From: Balanoglossus misakiensis
Lineage: Eukaryota > Hemichordata
Length of the DNA: 64,000 nt
NCBI GenBank assembly: GCA_040954595.2
Contig: CM082586.2
Location: forward strand, 9,362,001 to 9,426,000
Reading direction: 5' to 3'
Shown here: piece after piece, positions 52,074 through 61,411 of the stretch
Layout of the letters: the number at the start of each line of letters is the position of its first letter
How positions within the stretch are numbered: the first letter of the stretch is position 1
Notes under the pieces: model-generated
Databases searched by the model: none
What the model saw: only the letters and a program-made list of their open reading frames with translations
What the model was told of the DNA's origin: nothing
Made by a program: the position numbers and the translations under genes

Positions 52074-52716
52074 TTAAAGCTGCGAGCAGCATTGTCGGGC
52101 CCAAGCGCTGATCTTGAATTATATATGCACAGTATGAATGAGAAGAAACAGAATTTTCTATCGGATGTATTATCTCATGACATAATAAGGATGTGTGTAT
52201 TGTTGCTGCTGAAATAGGGTGAAGTAGGTCAAAGGTCACCTAAGGTCACCCAACATTTGGGCAATTTTTTTTTACCCATACTGGTCCATGTCCAACAAAA
52301 ACCAAAACTGTAGCTCTTTTGGTTCGGATGTAATTAGGTATGTGCATATTTAATGAGGTCAGCAGGTGTCACAGGTGACCCAAAAATGTGGCTTTACATT
52401 CTGGTCCCATCCTACAAAATACCATGGCTGTATCTGCTCCGGATGCTGAGATATGCAAAAGTAGGTCAAAGGTCACCAGAGGTCACCCAACATTTGGGCA
52501 AAAAAATTTGATCCCATACTGGTCCATGCCCAACAAAAACCAAACCTCTAGCTCTATTGGTTCGCCTGTAATTAGCTATGCACATAATTAATGAGGTCAG
52601 CAAAGGTCAAAGGGGTCATGAAAAGTAGCAAAATATTTTGATCACACACTTGCATGAAAAACCAAACGTCTAGCCCTATAGGTTAGCCTGGAATTAGATA
52701 TGCAGAAATAATAACG

Positions 52717-52720
52717 CGTG
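52717..52720. other. Target-site duplication CGTG, left copy
   Basis: Uninterrupted units read AACGCGTGATAAG with one CGTG. Here CGTG is present on both sides of the insert (right copy 60635-60638). A 4-bp duplication fits the Chapaev type of CMC transposons as I know it, whereas Transib/RAG elements typically give 5 bp. Confidence 0.9.
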
Positions 52721-52772
52721 CACGGCTGTTAATATCGTACGTAAGGCGAATTCTAGTTGGAGTAAAGAAATA
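52721..52772 (+). repeat. Left bipartite terminal repeat of the RAG1-like element
   Basis: CACGGCTGT (52721-52729), an 18-bp spacer containing CGTACG, then the conserved 25-bp block (52748-52772). Confidence 0.88.
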
Positions 52773-52832
52773 ACAATGTCAAACGCACGAGATCTCGTGT
52801 ATAGGGAGAACTCGCGGCGGGATTTCGATCAC

Positions 52833-52841
52833 ATGTTTTTT
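52833..52841. other. 9-bp target duplication ATGTTTTTT of the nested MITE (left; right copy 53269-53277)
   Basis: An exact match on both sides when the element is taken as TAGTCTCGG...CCGAGACTA. Confidence 0.78.
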
Positions 52842-52971
52842 TAGTCTCGGTTACCCAGAGCCCTCTGCTTCTTCCGTTAGGCACTCCAGAAAGAGGGTCT
52901 GGGGAAACCCGGTAGACAAACCGTCAGGCGGAATCGGGACAGCTGCGATGCATGACGGGAGATTAATATTC
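52841..52971 (+). repeat. Left arm of the 131-bp perfect inverted repeat
   Basis: I checked it base by base against 53139-53269 and found no mismatch. The outermost base of each arm belongs to the flanking duplication. Confidence 0.9.
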
Positions 52972-53268
52972 GATACGATATTATGATATGTCGATATTAG
53001 AAAACTATTTACCGAACTTCTCTCTCTCTTTTCAATTTGTATACAGTTTTAGCAGGTCTAGCACTTCTCAGCATGTTTTCTTTATCGTATGTCATACATG
53101 TCGGCCGTGAGGTTCGCGCGCAGGACGTCGCCATTTTGGAATATTAATCTCCCGTCATGCATCGCAGCTGTCCCGATTCCGCCTGACGGTTTGTCTACCG
53201 GGTTTCCCCAGACCCTCTTTCTGGAGTGCCTAACGGAAGAAGCAGAGGGCTCTGGGTAACCGAGACTA
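52842..53268. mobile_element. Nested palindromic MITE-like element (427 bp)
   Basis: It starts TAGTCTCGGTTACCC and ends with the reverse complement. The two arms are 130 bp long and perfectly complementary, around a 167-bp centre (52972-53138) without coding potential. ATGTTTTTT flanks it on both sides as a 9-bp target duplication. Long terminal repeats with a 9-bp duplication are typical of Mutator-like (MULE) non-autonomous elements, but the T-rich target makes 8 versus 9 bp hard to fix. Identity of the arms implies a very recent insertion into the transposon, upstream of its gene. Confidence 0.88.
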
Positions 53269-53269
53269 A
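53139..53269 (-). repeat. Right arm of the 131-bp perfect inverted repeat
   Basis: Reverse complement of 52841-52971. Confidence 0.9.
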
Positions 53270-53277
53270 TGTTTTTT

Positions 53278-53784
53278 GAGAATTGCCGCCGATCGGACGA
53301 AGCAAGTTCTGGGCGGGGTAACTACCTAATATGGACATAATCGTGACATTTGCTAAGTATAATTGGTTTCCGAAGATGTCCGAACAACCTCACTGATATT
53401 TTGCTGGCTTCCGGATGTACTGCAATCGCCTCAAAGTGTGATTTTGTGGTTGCGTTAGTGGCGATTTTTTTCACGGTAGCCGTGCGATCTGTAGGTGAGC
53501 ATGATTATGATGTGTATTTTTTTGAGCTTGATTTAAAATTAAATCAATTTTCACAACGTAAATAACAAATTTCTGGGGTAATTTGCTGTATGTACGATCG
53601 TTTTGTAGTGTTGGTGTGGCTTCGGAATTTAGCGTGTGGCTACGTAATTACACTTTCGGTAGAGTTCGTGATTGTGATTGACGTAAATTGACTCAATGTC
53701 ACCATGGTCACGGCGTCTATACGCTACCTGTTACCGGTGCCTGTGGCGCCATAATCAAAATACAGATCATCTTTGAAGCAAAAT
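53278..53784 (+). promoter_or_regulatory. Presumed promoter/5' leader of the transposase gene
   Basis: About 500 bp separate the nested MITE from the first ATG. I see no clear TATA box or other decisive element. The region holds GGCGGGG near 53313 and is more GC-rich than the introns. The transcription start and any upstream non-coding exon are not determinable from sequence alone. Confidence 0.3.
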
Positions 53785-54924
53785 ATGGCCACCAAGAAAG
53801 ATTTGGATGCACATTTGGGTCTAATCTCAACACTGTGTAGAATTTGTGGTACAAAAATCGTCAGTACTTCGTACGCGTGTAAGAGCTTCCAAACCCAATT
53901 GCGCGATACGTTCAATGTTGACGTAAACAACGACGAATCGACAGTTCATCCAAATAGTTTCTGCAAGAATTGCAAGCGGACAGTCGACTACTGTTTACAT
54001 GTAACACAGGTCAGTACAGCTAGCTATAGCCCGAGAACGAAGGTGACATTGTGGAAAAAACATCCGCGAAACGGTGAGTGTGATGTTTGCCTTCGGTCTC
54101 GACCCGGAAGGAAACCAAAACAGACGAAACGAGGACGTGAAAAAAAAAAGTTAAATATCGTGTCTACTCCTAATGACTCTGATGATAGGAAGTTGGGTTC
54201 AGGAACTCAAAGTCAAACTGACACACCCGTTGATATAGATTTCGTCAATGTTGTAAAGACCAAAGCAGGCAAGAGGTTTAGGTGTTCACTGGGACTGTCT
54301 CCACAACGATTCATTCACGGCACATATATTGGCCAAGAACTCGATTGCCCTATTTGCAAAGAAATTGTGGACGAGCCTGTCCAAATTCTGTGTGCTAACC
54401 CCCACACATTTTGTTCCCCCTGCTTGGCAGAGTGGTTCAAAGTTTCCCCAACATGTCCTGTCTGTCGGGTTACAATAGACAGCAATTTAGTTGCTTCGAT
54501 TCCAGTCATGTTGGGAAATATCCTAAGTTCACTAACAATACACTGCGATTATAGTAATTGGGGATGTACTAGAGAACTGCCATTGATGGATCTGAAAGGC
54601 CATTTTGAAAGCTGCCCCTACACATCAATTGCCCATGATCATCATTATGCGTCAGCCAAGCTCCCTGAACAGCAACAGCAATTACATGTAAATTGCAATG
54701 ACACTGACATCGATGTGAATGGGTCGGTACACCAGCCAGAGACCGTGAAAACAACCAGTACTATATCCCCACAAGAAGCACTTGACACCATTGCTAACTG
54801 TTCTGAAAAAATCGACAAGATGGCTGGTTTCGATACAGTGGCAACCAAAATAATCAAACTGAAACTGGAACAAACCCCTGGCTCTAGAAAGGGAGAGGCG
54901 ATAACATTCAAAACTAGATCAAAG
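53785..54924 (+). other. Exon 1: RAG1-type N-terminal domain, RING and zinc finger
   Basis: It encodes residues 1-380 and ends in phase 0 at AAAG|GTAAGG. The RING is C188-C191, C203, H207, C210-C213, C224-C227. The finger just after it (C254, C261, H273, C277) mirrors the RING-finger pair of vertebrate RAG1. HPNSFCKNC parallels the HPxxFCxNC signature of RAG1. A basic stretch at 104-122 may be a nuclear localisation signal. Confidence 0.9.
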
Positions 54925-57900
54925 GTAAGGAAAAAACAGTGTTGATTTGAAATTAATGTCATAATTATTATGACTGTAGTAGGAATGAATAAGTAGTTAT
55001 AGTGTTTTGTAATATTGTCACAATGTTCAATTGTTGACATATCTGATATGTTTAAGCATGACATATGTATTTGTGTGTAATTTTTCCTAGTAAGGCCATT
55101 TACCTGCATTACATATGTCCCCATGTTAATAAAATATTTGTGTGTGTCATTTTTCTCCCATAAGCCTATTCACCTGATGTATGTCCCAAAGGCAGCGAAG
55201 GATTCCACCAGAGTATCAACTCGTACACAGGCACATCGAGCAACCATTGTAGAGAAGACAAGAGAAAGTGCGTCAGGTGCGTCAGGTGACAGCAAAGCGG
55301 TAGCACAACAGGTTAGGCGGGAGCTGGGCAGATTTGGGAAGACTGAACTACATTCCCTTGGTCTTTTGCCTAATGTTCCTCCTGGAGCTGGTCTAATGCT
55401 AAAGACCAGTTTGTCACTACCATGGAATAAGTTGAGGGCACTGAGGAGGTAAGGATTAAGTGGGTGTGTATGCCAGCGTTTTTATAGCATATTTTACTAG
55501 TACAGTCAAACCTGTCAATAGTGGCAATGTGTCATGGGATGGGTAAGTACACATGCATTTCAACATAATCTATTTTTTTCCTCAGATGGTTGCGAAATTG
55601 GAACATACATGTCCAAGGAGAGACAAGGGACAGGGAAATTGCTGAAACGCTATCCCTGCCCCTTTCTGCGGAAAGACTTCCCTTCACATTTAAAGTGAGG
55701 GGAACAGATGGCAAACACTGCACAGAAATCAGACTTGCACCATTGGTAGTAATAGAGAATGTGAAGGATGCAATCATTACTAGGCTTGAGTGTTTGGAAA
55801 GGTAACATTGAGAATAATCAACAAATTTGGATTTTACTTTCAGTTATCCCTAAAATGTTCTTGTGAATGCTGGTAGGGAGTATAATTTGGAGTTAACATT
55901 CAACTTCATTGACATAAAAATGAAAGACATCATATAATGTCAAAAATAAATAGTATGTTTTGTTTTGACCTTACTTTACACATTTTCAATTGAATTAAAT
56001 TAGACTAATGGTACCTACCTTTCACTTCACATTTTAGACAATATTTTGTACACGTGGTCTTTTCATTCTCATTCTTCAACATTTTTTACTACCATGTTTG
56101 TAATGCATTTATTATATTGATATTATTATATCAATCTACTTTATATTTCAGAGAAAATAAACTTACTTGGCAGGAAAGCACTATTCCCTGTGATGAAGTC
56201 TGGTGTAAAGTTGGGGGCGATAAGGGAGGTGGCAGCATGAAATCTGTCTTTCAGATTTGTAATGTGGCCAACCTTAATTCAATTGAAAACACAGTGGTGT
56301 GGAATATTTTTGCTGCACCGGATACAAGGCATAACCTTGAGATTGCCTACAAGGTTAATTTAGACCAAATCAACTCATTAGAGAGTTGCACATGGAGGTG
56401 AGTACATGATATACATGTAAATGATGCAAATATTTCAATTATGCATTAAAATATCTAGTCATAGTTTTCTCTTCTGCAGCATTACCCATGGTAGAGGATT
56501 GTACATACCTGTTCAGCTCTATTCAAACTGATGCACACCTTTTCTTACAATGGCTGGTTTTCTGACACTCAGTACATGTAGCTGTAACTTTTATTTCTTT
56601 CAGATACTTTTAGCTTGACTCTTTCAACTAACACTGTGTTGTCTGTTCCTTATACCATGTTGAAACACACAATATCGATTCTGTCAGCACAACCAGTGTA
56701 TGTATAACAAACACTGTTATCGCTTACAATTGAAATCAATTCAATTGTCAACAATAGCAGTGCTGGCCATACTCATAGTGACTGTGCTGGCAAACTGAAT
56801 ATTTGTTATTTCAACATGTTTTATGCTATGTACCATGCCTTTAACTTTCAAACCTTTCTTCCATAGAGATAAGAAGGTTATTCCTTTTCTTGCTGGTGAC
56901 TATGAATATCTGACAACCATTTATGGGTTATCAGGTGCAAGTGGTAAGTACACATAAGGTATAAGTCAATTGTGAGCTACTAATCACTTGTTTTCCATTC
57001 ATGAATGATGAAGTTATTAGATAATAGTATTGTGCTCTAGTGTTTATCAGCAGCTTTGTTTATCAGTCAGCCAGTCACTATATGTAATTTACCATGTGAA
57101 AGAATGATTATAATTTATTTTCAGCAAATGTACAAAATGTGCAATAATTCATGGGTAATTTGTCTTTAGGCAGATATTTCTGTCTTTGGTGTACTATTAC
57201 CAAGGAGGAAGCAAAGCGTGAACCAGGAGACAGACCAGAAATAAAACAACGGTCCCTTGAGCAACTGAAAGCTGACAACCAGGCCTATGTAGCAGCAGGG
57301 AGTGATAAGAAGACTGCGTTGATGTTCAACAACTGTATCAACAAGCCTTTGTTTGATATTCCTCTAAACAGGGTGTGCAGTTTAATCAATAATTGTCATT
57401 TTGACTTGGTTGTTAAACAGTTTTATTTGCTCCTAGCATTACCAGTTGTCACTTTACCATATGATATGCACATGTGATGGAGACATGCAGGATCAAATTG
57501 CAACTAAAGAAGAAGTCTTTTTTTAGCTTGGGAAGTTAGCTTAGTGGGTTTGAGTCCTGGCTTTGTGAATGCTACTTCAGGTCTTGGGTTTGTCTCAAAA
57601 AAATCTAAAATATGTAAAACATAACTGTATACTGATGATCTTCTCTATAAATAATTACATTTATTGTTGAGGGAATACTAAGTAGCCAGACAGTATATTC
57701 CAAATAGGCCTGTTAAAGTTTACTTAACTCAGTATTTTTTTTATTCACAGTTACATTGATTTTGTTTTGCTTCCAGGTTGCAATTCCAGCACTGCATATA
57801 AGCCTTGGCTTATATAAGAGGTTTTTTGAGTTGCTGGAAAATGCATGTGCAGAACTTGATCTTAAGATATTCTGTGCTATGGAAAAAAATGACGACATTG

Positions 57901-60004
57901 ATGAACCTGTCTTCAAACCAGCACGTTTTGATGCATATGTGTCATTGCTTCGTGAGGCCCTTGTCTTGGAAAGGGAGGCCGACTCTCAAGAAGCCAGGGC
58001 TGCTGCCATGGAGAATAACATTCAGAGACAACTTCTTGATGATGATAGTGATGACGACAGCGATGACGATTCCCTTTCATTAGCTGCTATTTCAAAAGCA
58101 TCAGATGTGCAGGAAAAGCTAATTGCAAGTGCCAAGGCCAAGGTTAGGGTTAGAGTACTTTGCAGTGTTTGTTTCTCATGCTAGGTTTTGATCATGTCAA
58201 TGATTTTTTTTCTATTTGCAGTAATAGAAACAGAATAATATAATGTTTCATATGACACCAGAAAAAAGAAAACCAAATTTTATGTGTACTCATAACAGGA
58301 AAATTGTTGCCATAGTTATTTCAAGTGCTGAGGTATGAGAAACAAACATTTATTTTGGACATAATCCTAGTCTTTCACCTCATTTTCACCTGTCTTTTGG
58401 ATAACCATGCTACTCTTGATTTCATACTTCAGCTTTGCAATAGTTTCACTGACAGTTTTGTTTCCACCCAGAGAGAGGATGCAGCAAGCCTGAAAGGAAA
58501 CTTACCAAGGGATGCTGGATATACAGTCAGGAAACTTGATAGGAGTCTAAATAAAATTCATGTGTACAGACAGGCTTACCATGGAAAGTCTTTCATTGGA
58601 AACCATGTCAACACATGCTGCAAGGTTTCTATAATACTAGTATATTGTATTGCTTCCCAAATATTCAAGTTTTAAATCTAGTGAAGAAATTGTTTTACTT
58701 CAGAGGATAAGAGTAACTGCAAAATAAGGCATGATTTGTGGTTATTGACCCCAGTTCATTTTTTTATGTAGATAACAATGGCATGCAGCTTTCTTAAAAT
58801 TTTAAGTTTCCCCAAGGCAGTAAGTTATCTGCTGCTTGTATGCTTGCCTGTTGGTATTTTCATTTCATACAGGTCAAATCCTAGAAATGAAAAGGTTAAA
58901 TTAATATTTAGTTTTACTCTGCTTTTGTTGTAGATATTCACAAATACATTTTCAATTTGTTTCTGACATTTTCTTATTCATGCATTCATGCAAACACGTA
59001 CACCTATTAAACATAAGATCTTTTCAATCTCACATTCAGGACAAGAATATCAACATCATTGTTGATAGTGTGGTACAGTGTACTGAGGAGATGACACCAG
59101 AACTGATTACTGATGCAGAGGCCATAAGGGACAAATTCAAACCATTACTGACACTGTTTGCATCATGCCACAACACATATTCTCTTTCAAGGAGGTTGAC
59201 CCAAGATGAAATAACTGAGCTTGGTGACTATTCTTATCAAGATAATCACATTTGTTCAATTATTTATAATGTATTTGAACTAACCGTGTTCTATGGTGTT
59301 TTTTTTCTATTTGGCAGTTTGTAGATACTTGAATTATACCAGAGAAGCCACGGGCAGATTTAGAAGCCTGGTTGCTGCATGCTGTAAATGTATTCAATGT
59401 TGAAGTTTGCATAAAATAAGTATTATTTTCTTGTTTGGATAATCAACGATAATTTATTTTGTATTTGTATTTTTTCTTGTGTTCACCTTTTTTGTTCTCT
59501 CTCTGAGTGTATAATTTTTATATTTATTGTATTTGATTTTATTTTGATGTTTACATTTATATGTATGTTCATGTTGTAGTTGTAACTCTTTACATTTGGA
59601 TTCCTTAGTGTTTAGTGGATAAAGTGATAAACCTCTTGCAATTTCTTAAATTACCACTCACTAAGGATTTTATATTTTCTCTTTTTCTCCTAGGTATCAA
59701 CATACGAGGGCTCATGGAATATTACAGATCAAATTTCCCTAAAGAATCTGTGTTTCCAAAGATGCACCTTCTTGAATGTCATGTTGTCAGTCAAATTGAA
59801 ATGACAAATATGGGGCTGGGTTTTCTAGGTGAGCAAGGTATTGAGGTCATTCACCATCACTTCAACACAGCAGAGAGGAGTTATGCCTCAATGCCAAATG
59901 ACGTAGACAGGTTGAAGTGCATGGTGAAAGATCATCATATCAGGAATCACCCAGGAAACCCTAAACCACCTATAAGGAAAAGGGCTCGCAAAGATAGCAG
60001 CTAA
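53785..60004 (+). CDS. RAG1-like DDE transposase with RING and RAG1-type N-terminal zinc modules (10 exons, ~1,050 aa)
   Basis: Exons: 53785-54924, 55192-55448 (or from 55165), 55586-55801, 56152-56397, 56867-56943, 57170-57372, 57777-58142, 58472-58624, 59040-59223, 59694-60004. All introns are GT-AG and all joins keep frame. The ATG at 53785 has A at -3 and G at +4. Order along the protein: C18-C21/H55/C60-C63 and W90..H93..C99-C102 modules, RING 188-227, C2HC finger 254-277, the RALRRWLRNW region, then the catalytic region. The likely triad is D561 (GGDKGGG), D631 (GDYEYL) and E994 (GEQG). D631 lies 19 residues before C650-L-W-C653, the same distance as human RAG1 D708 to C727. H972-x4-H977 matches H937-x4-H942. 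Human RAG1 is 1,043 residues. The predicted role is cut-and-paste transposition at CAC-ended termini in the nucleus. The RING suggests ubiquitin-ligase activity. I infer homology from motif order and spacing, not a search. Confidence 0.9.
55165..55448 (+). other. Exon 2 (two in-frame acceptor choices)
   Basis: The acceptor at 55164 follows a good pyrimidine tract (TTTTTCTCCCATAAG). The acceptor at 55191 (CCCAAAG) also keeps frame and would omit nine codons. The exon holds a 9-bp tandem (ASGASG) and the segment LPWNKLRAL, and ends GGAG|GTAAGG with two bases carried over. Confidence 0.8.
55586..55801 (+). other. Exon 3
   Basis: Preceded by TTTTTTTCCTCAG and ending GAAAG|GTAACA. It completes the RRWLRNWNIHV helix-rich region (about residues 466-537) that precedes the first catalytic aspartate. 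Confidence 0.85.
56152..56397 (+). other. Exon 4: first catalytic aspartate
   Basis: Between ATATTTCAG and GTGAGT. It contains CDEVWCKVGGDKGGGSMK. D561 within GGDKGGG is the likely first DDE residue, with D552 as the alternative when aligned to the RAG1 CDGMGD motif. Confidence 0.87.
56867..56943 (+). other. Exon 5: second catalytic aspartate
   Basis: A 77-bp exon between CTTCCATAG and GTAAGT, encoding FLAGDYEYLTTIYGLSGAS with D631. It ends one base into a glycine codon. Confidence 0.87.
57170..57372 (+). other. Exon 6: CxxC zinc ligands
   Basis: It follows TGTCTTTAG and begins GRYFCLWC (C650, C653), then DNQAYVAAG and PLFDIPLNR. Donor AACAGG|GTGTGC is weaker than the others. Confidence 0.85.
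57777..58142 (+). other. Exon 7: IPALHISLG segment and acidic repeat
   Basis: IPALHISLG parallels the IDALHCDIG block of RAG1. A 12-bp tandem, three copies at 58038-58073, encodes DDDSDDDSDDDS (about residues 801-812), an acidic linker. Donor GCCAAG|GTTAGG. Confidence 0.85.
58472..58624 (+). other. Exon 8
   Basis: Entered in phase 0 after TTTCCACCCAG and left in phase 0 at TGCAAG|GTTTCT. RQAYHGKSFIGNHV resembles a conserved block I recall from CMC-type transposases between the second aspartate and the glutamate. Confidence 0.83.
59040..59223 (+). other. Exon 9
   Basis: Follows TCACATTCAG. It is helix-rich (residues 887-947), ends in phase 1 at GAGCTTG|GTGACT and splices in frame to the last exon. 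Confidence 0.82.
59694..60004 (+). other. Exon 10: HxxxxH zinc ligands, catalytic glutamate, stop
   Basis: Begins after TTTTTCTCCTAG. FPKMHLLECHV gives H972 and H977, and GLGFLGEQGIEVIHHHFN gives E994. The C-terminal tail is basic (PPIRKRARKDSS). TAA at 60002-60004. Confidence 0.88.
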
Positions 60005-60048
60005 ATGTTTAAGATGAAGTGATATGCATGCACTTTGCTAAAGAAAAG

Positions 60049-60054
60049 AATAAA
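60049..60054 (+). terminator. Polyadenylation signal AATAAA
   Basis: It lies 45 bp after the stop codon of the transposase gene and is the only well-placed AATAAA before the right terminus. Confidence 0.65.
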
Positions 60055-60143
60055 TGGTTAAAAAAGTACAAGTTTTATCAGTAATCATTTCTTGTGATGT
60101 TTGGATGTAGTTAATAGAGGTGTGAGTGTATGGATCGGAACAC

Positions 60144-60281
60144 ACATATATACCGGTATATATTTATATAAGTGTGTGCGTGTGTGCCCATGTGTCTAAA
60201 TATTACATATATACATATATATAGATATGTGTCTATATATATATATATATATATAGATATAGATATATATATATATACAAT
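60144..60281. repeat. AT/GT-rich microsatellite in the 3' part of the transposon
   Basis: Runs of (TA)n, a GTGTGTGCGTGTGTG stretch, and a long (AT)n around 60234-60254 and 60265-60276. The rest of 60055-60590 is AT-rich and without any feature I can support. Confidence 0.85.
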
Positions 60282-60591
60282 CCCCTATTGTCATATTTTT
60301 TAGTATATCCAGTGAACAGATCCCACCAAATGGTTCATGGTATGTCCAACAAAACAAGAGCAATGATTTTTTAAGGTCGTGGCCAAAAAAATTAATTAAA
60401 AATATAATTTAATTGAAAAAATCTATGAATTTAAAAGTGAAATAATATAAATTTTCAAACTACATACATTTTTTTTAAAACTTGTACTTTTAAAATGTGT
60501 ATTGTATTAAATTTGTGACCACAGCACAGATCAGGATTGCCATATGAATATCGCCCTCTATCGATGTAATTTGGTAAGGTTTGTGAGTTTG

Positions 60592-60634
60592 TATTTCTTT
60601 ACTCCAACTAGAATTCAAGCTGAATACGGCTGTG
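60592..60634 (-). repeat. Right bipartite terminal repeat of the RAG1-like element
   Basis: Read inward from the end: CACAGCCGT (60634-60626), a 9-bp spacer, then the same 25-bp block (60616-60592). The spacer is half the length of the left one, so the two ends are not interchangeable. Confidence 0.88.
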
Positions 60635-60638
60635 CGTG
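60635..60638. other. Target-site duplication CGTG, right copy
   Basis: Identical to 52717-52720. The type II B monomer resumes immediately. Confidence 0.9.
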
Positions 60639-61411
60639 ATAAGTAGGTCAAAGGTCATGTGAAAAATCGCCAAAAATTTGTAATATATTTTAGTCATATG
60701 ACGATTGATATCCATGAAAAGAATTTGTATGCTGTCAATTTTTAGACTAGGAAAAGGAATTTCAATTTTTCACTGCTTTTTACAAAATCGAATATGGCCG
60801 CCATAATCTTCGACCAATCACAATGCTCTTTGCAAACTTGATAGACATCAGTGTTGTGACCATACTCCCCGAATCTTGCGACTCAGTTATCGCCCGTTCT
60901 GGAGAAGAAGATTTTTTGCAGTTTTACTATGGTTTTTCGAAAATCCAATATGGCCGCCATAATCTTCGACCAATCACAATGCTTCTTATCAAACTTGATA
61001 GACATCAGTTAGGTGACCACATACCCCAAACCGCGTCACTCGGTTATCACCGGTTCTGGAGAAGAAGATTTTTGAAATTTAAGCCAGATTTCAGAAAAAA
61101 AATTGTAGCAAAAAAACTGCAACATTTACAGCAAAATATCCAATTACAAAAATGATGGGTAGAAGGTAGACTACCTGCACACCAAATTTGAAGTCGATCT
61201 GACTTGTAGTTTCTGAGATCTGAGATTTGCATTTTTTCAGAAAATCCAATATGGCCGCCATGTCACGTGACTAATTAAAAATTCAAGAGTTCAATGCACG
61301 ACTACCCATTGACCTTGACCACTGTAGCAAGTTTGAGAAGTGTACCTGCAGCGGTGTCTGAGATCTAGAGCGACAAAGAAATGACACAAGAATAAAGAAA
61401 GAAAGAAAGAA

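Larger units (their letters stand above)
52721..60634 (+). mobile_element. RAG1-like (CMC/Chapaev-type) DNA transposon, 7.9 kb, apparently intact
   Basis: The element starts CACGGCTGT and ends with the reverse complement of CACAGCCGT. Further in, both ends share a 25-bp identical inverted block starting GAATTCTAGTTGG. Perfect CGTG duplications flank it. The internal region carries one multi-exon gene on the + strand for a RAG1-related transposase, a nested MITE between left terminus and gene, and an AT microsatellite before the right terminus. CAC termini are shared by RAG signal sequences, Transib and the CACTA-Mirage-Chapaev group. The 4-bp duplication and the transposase signatures (GGDKGGG, PKMHLLE..H, GEQG) favour a Chapaev-type, N-RAG-TP-like element over Transib. 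No RAG2/Kelch-like gene is present. Confidence 0.9.
52074..61411 (+). repeat. Array unit 33, type II cap, split by the RAG1-like transposon
   Basis: Without the 7,914-bp insert and its duplicated CGTG, the unit is about 1.42 kb. Array sequence reads straight across the insertion as ATAACGCGTG / CGTGATAAGTAGG. Confidence 0.9.

Noticed and set aside
51517-52239. Long minus-strand frame (about 240 codons) with repeating RAQAHTSAWALLVSLGF
   Set aside because: It is a translation of tandem hairpin modules (about 54 bp, a multiple of three). Both strands are equally open because the module is palindromic.
52842-53268. Reading the 131-bp inverted repeat as the transposon's own terminal repeat
   Set aside because: Both arms are on the left side of the element, and ATGTTTTTT flanks the pair as a separate target duplication. 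The true termini match each other across 7.9 kb.
53350-53565. 71-codon plus-strand frame upstream of the transposase
   Set aside because: No domain, no conserved feature and no in-frame link to exon 1. Probably leader or promoter sequence.
58143-58155. Telomere-like GTTAGGGTTAG
   Set aside because: Only about two repeats, at the 5' end of intron 7. Most simply, it is the donor region of the intron.
59318-59400. Possible extra exon after a strong pyrimidine-rich acceptor at 59317 (or 59342)
   Set aside because: The only open reading from 59317 soon meets a stop. Splicing 59223 directly to 59694 keeps frame and yields the expected helix before PKMHLLE. The extra exon is not needed.
52721-60634. 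Transib or ProtoRAG identity for the transposon
   Set aside because: The 4-bp rather than 5-bp duplication, the absence of a RAG2-like gene and the GGDKGGG / GEQG signatures fit a CMC/Chapaev-type core better. Kept as an alternative pending phylogeny.
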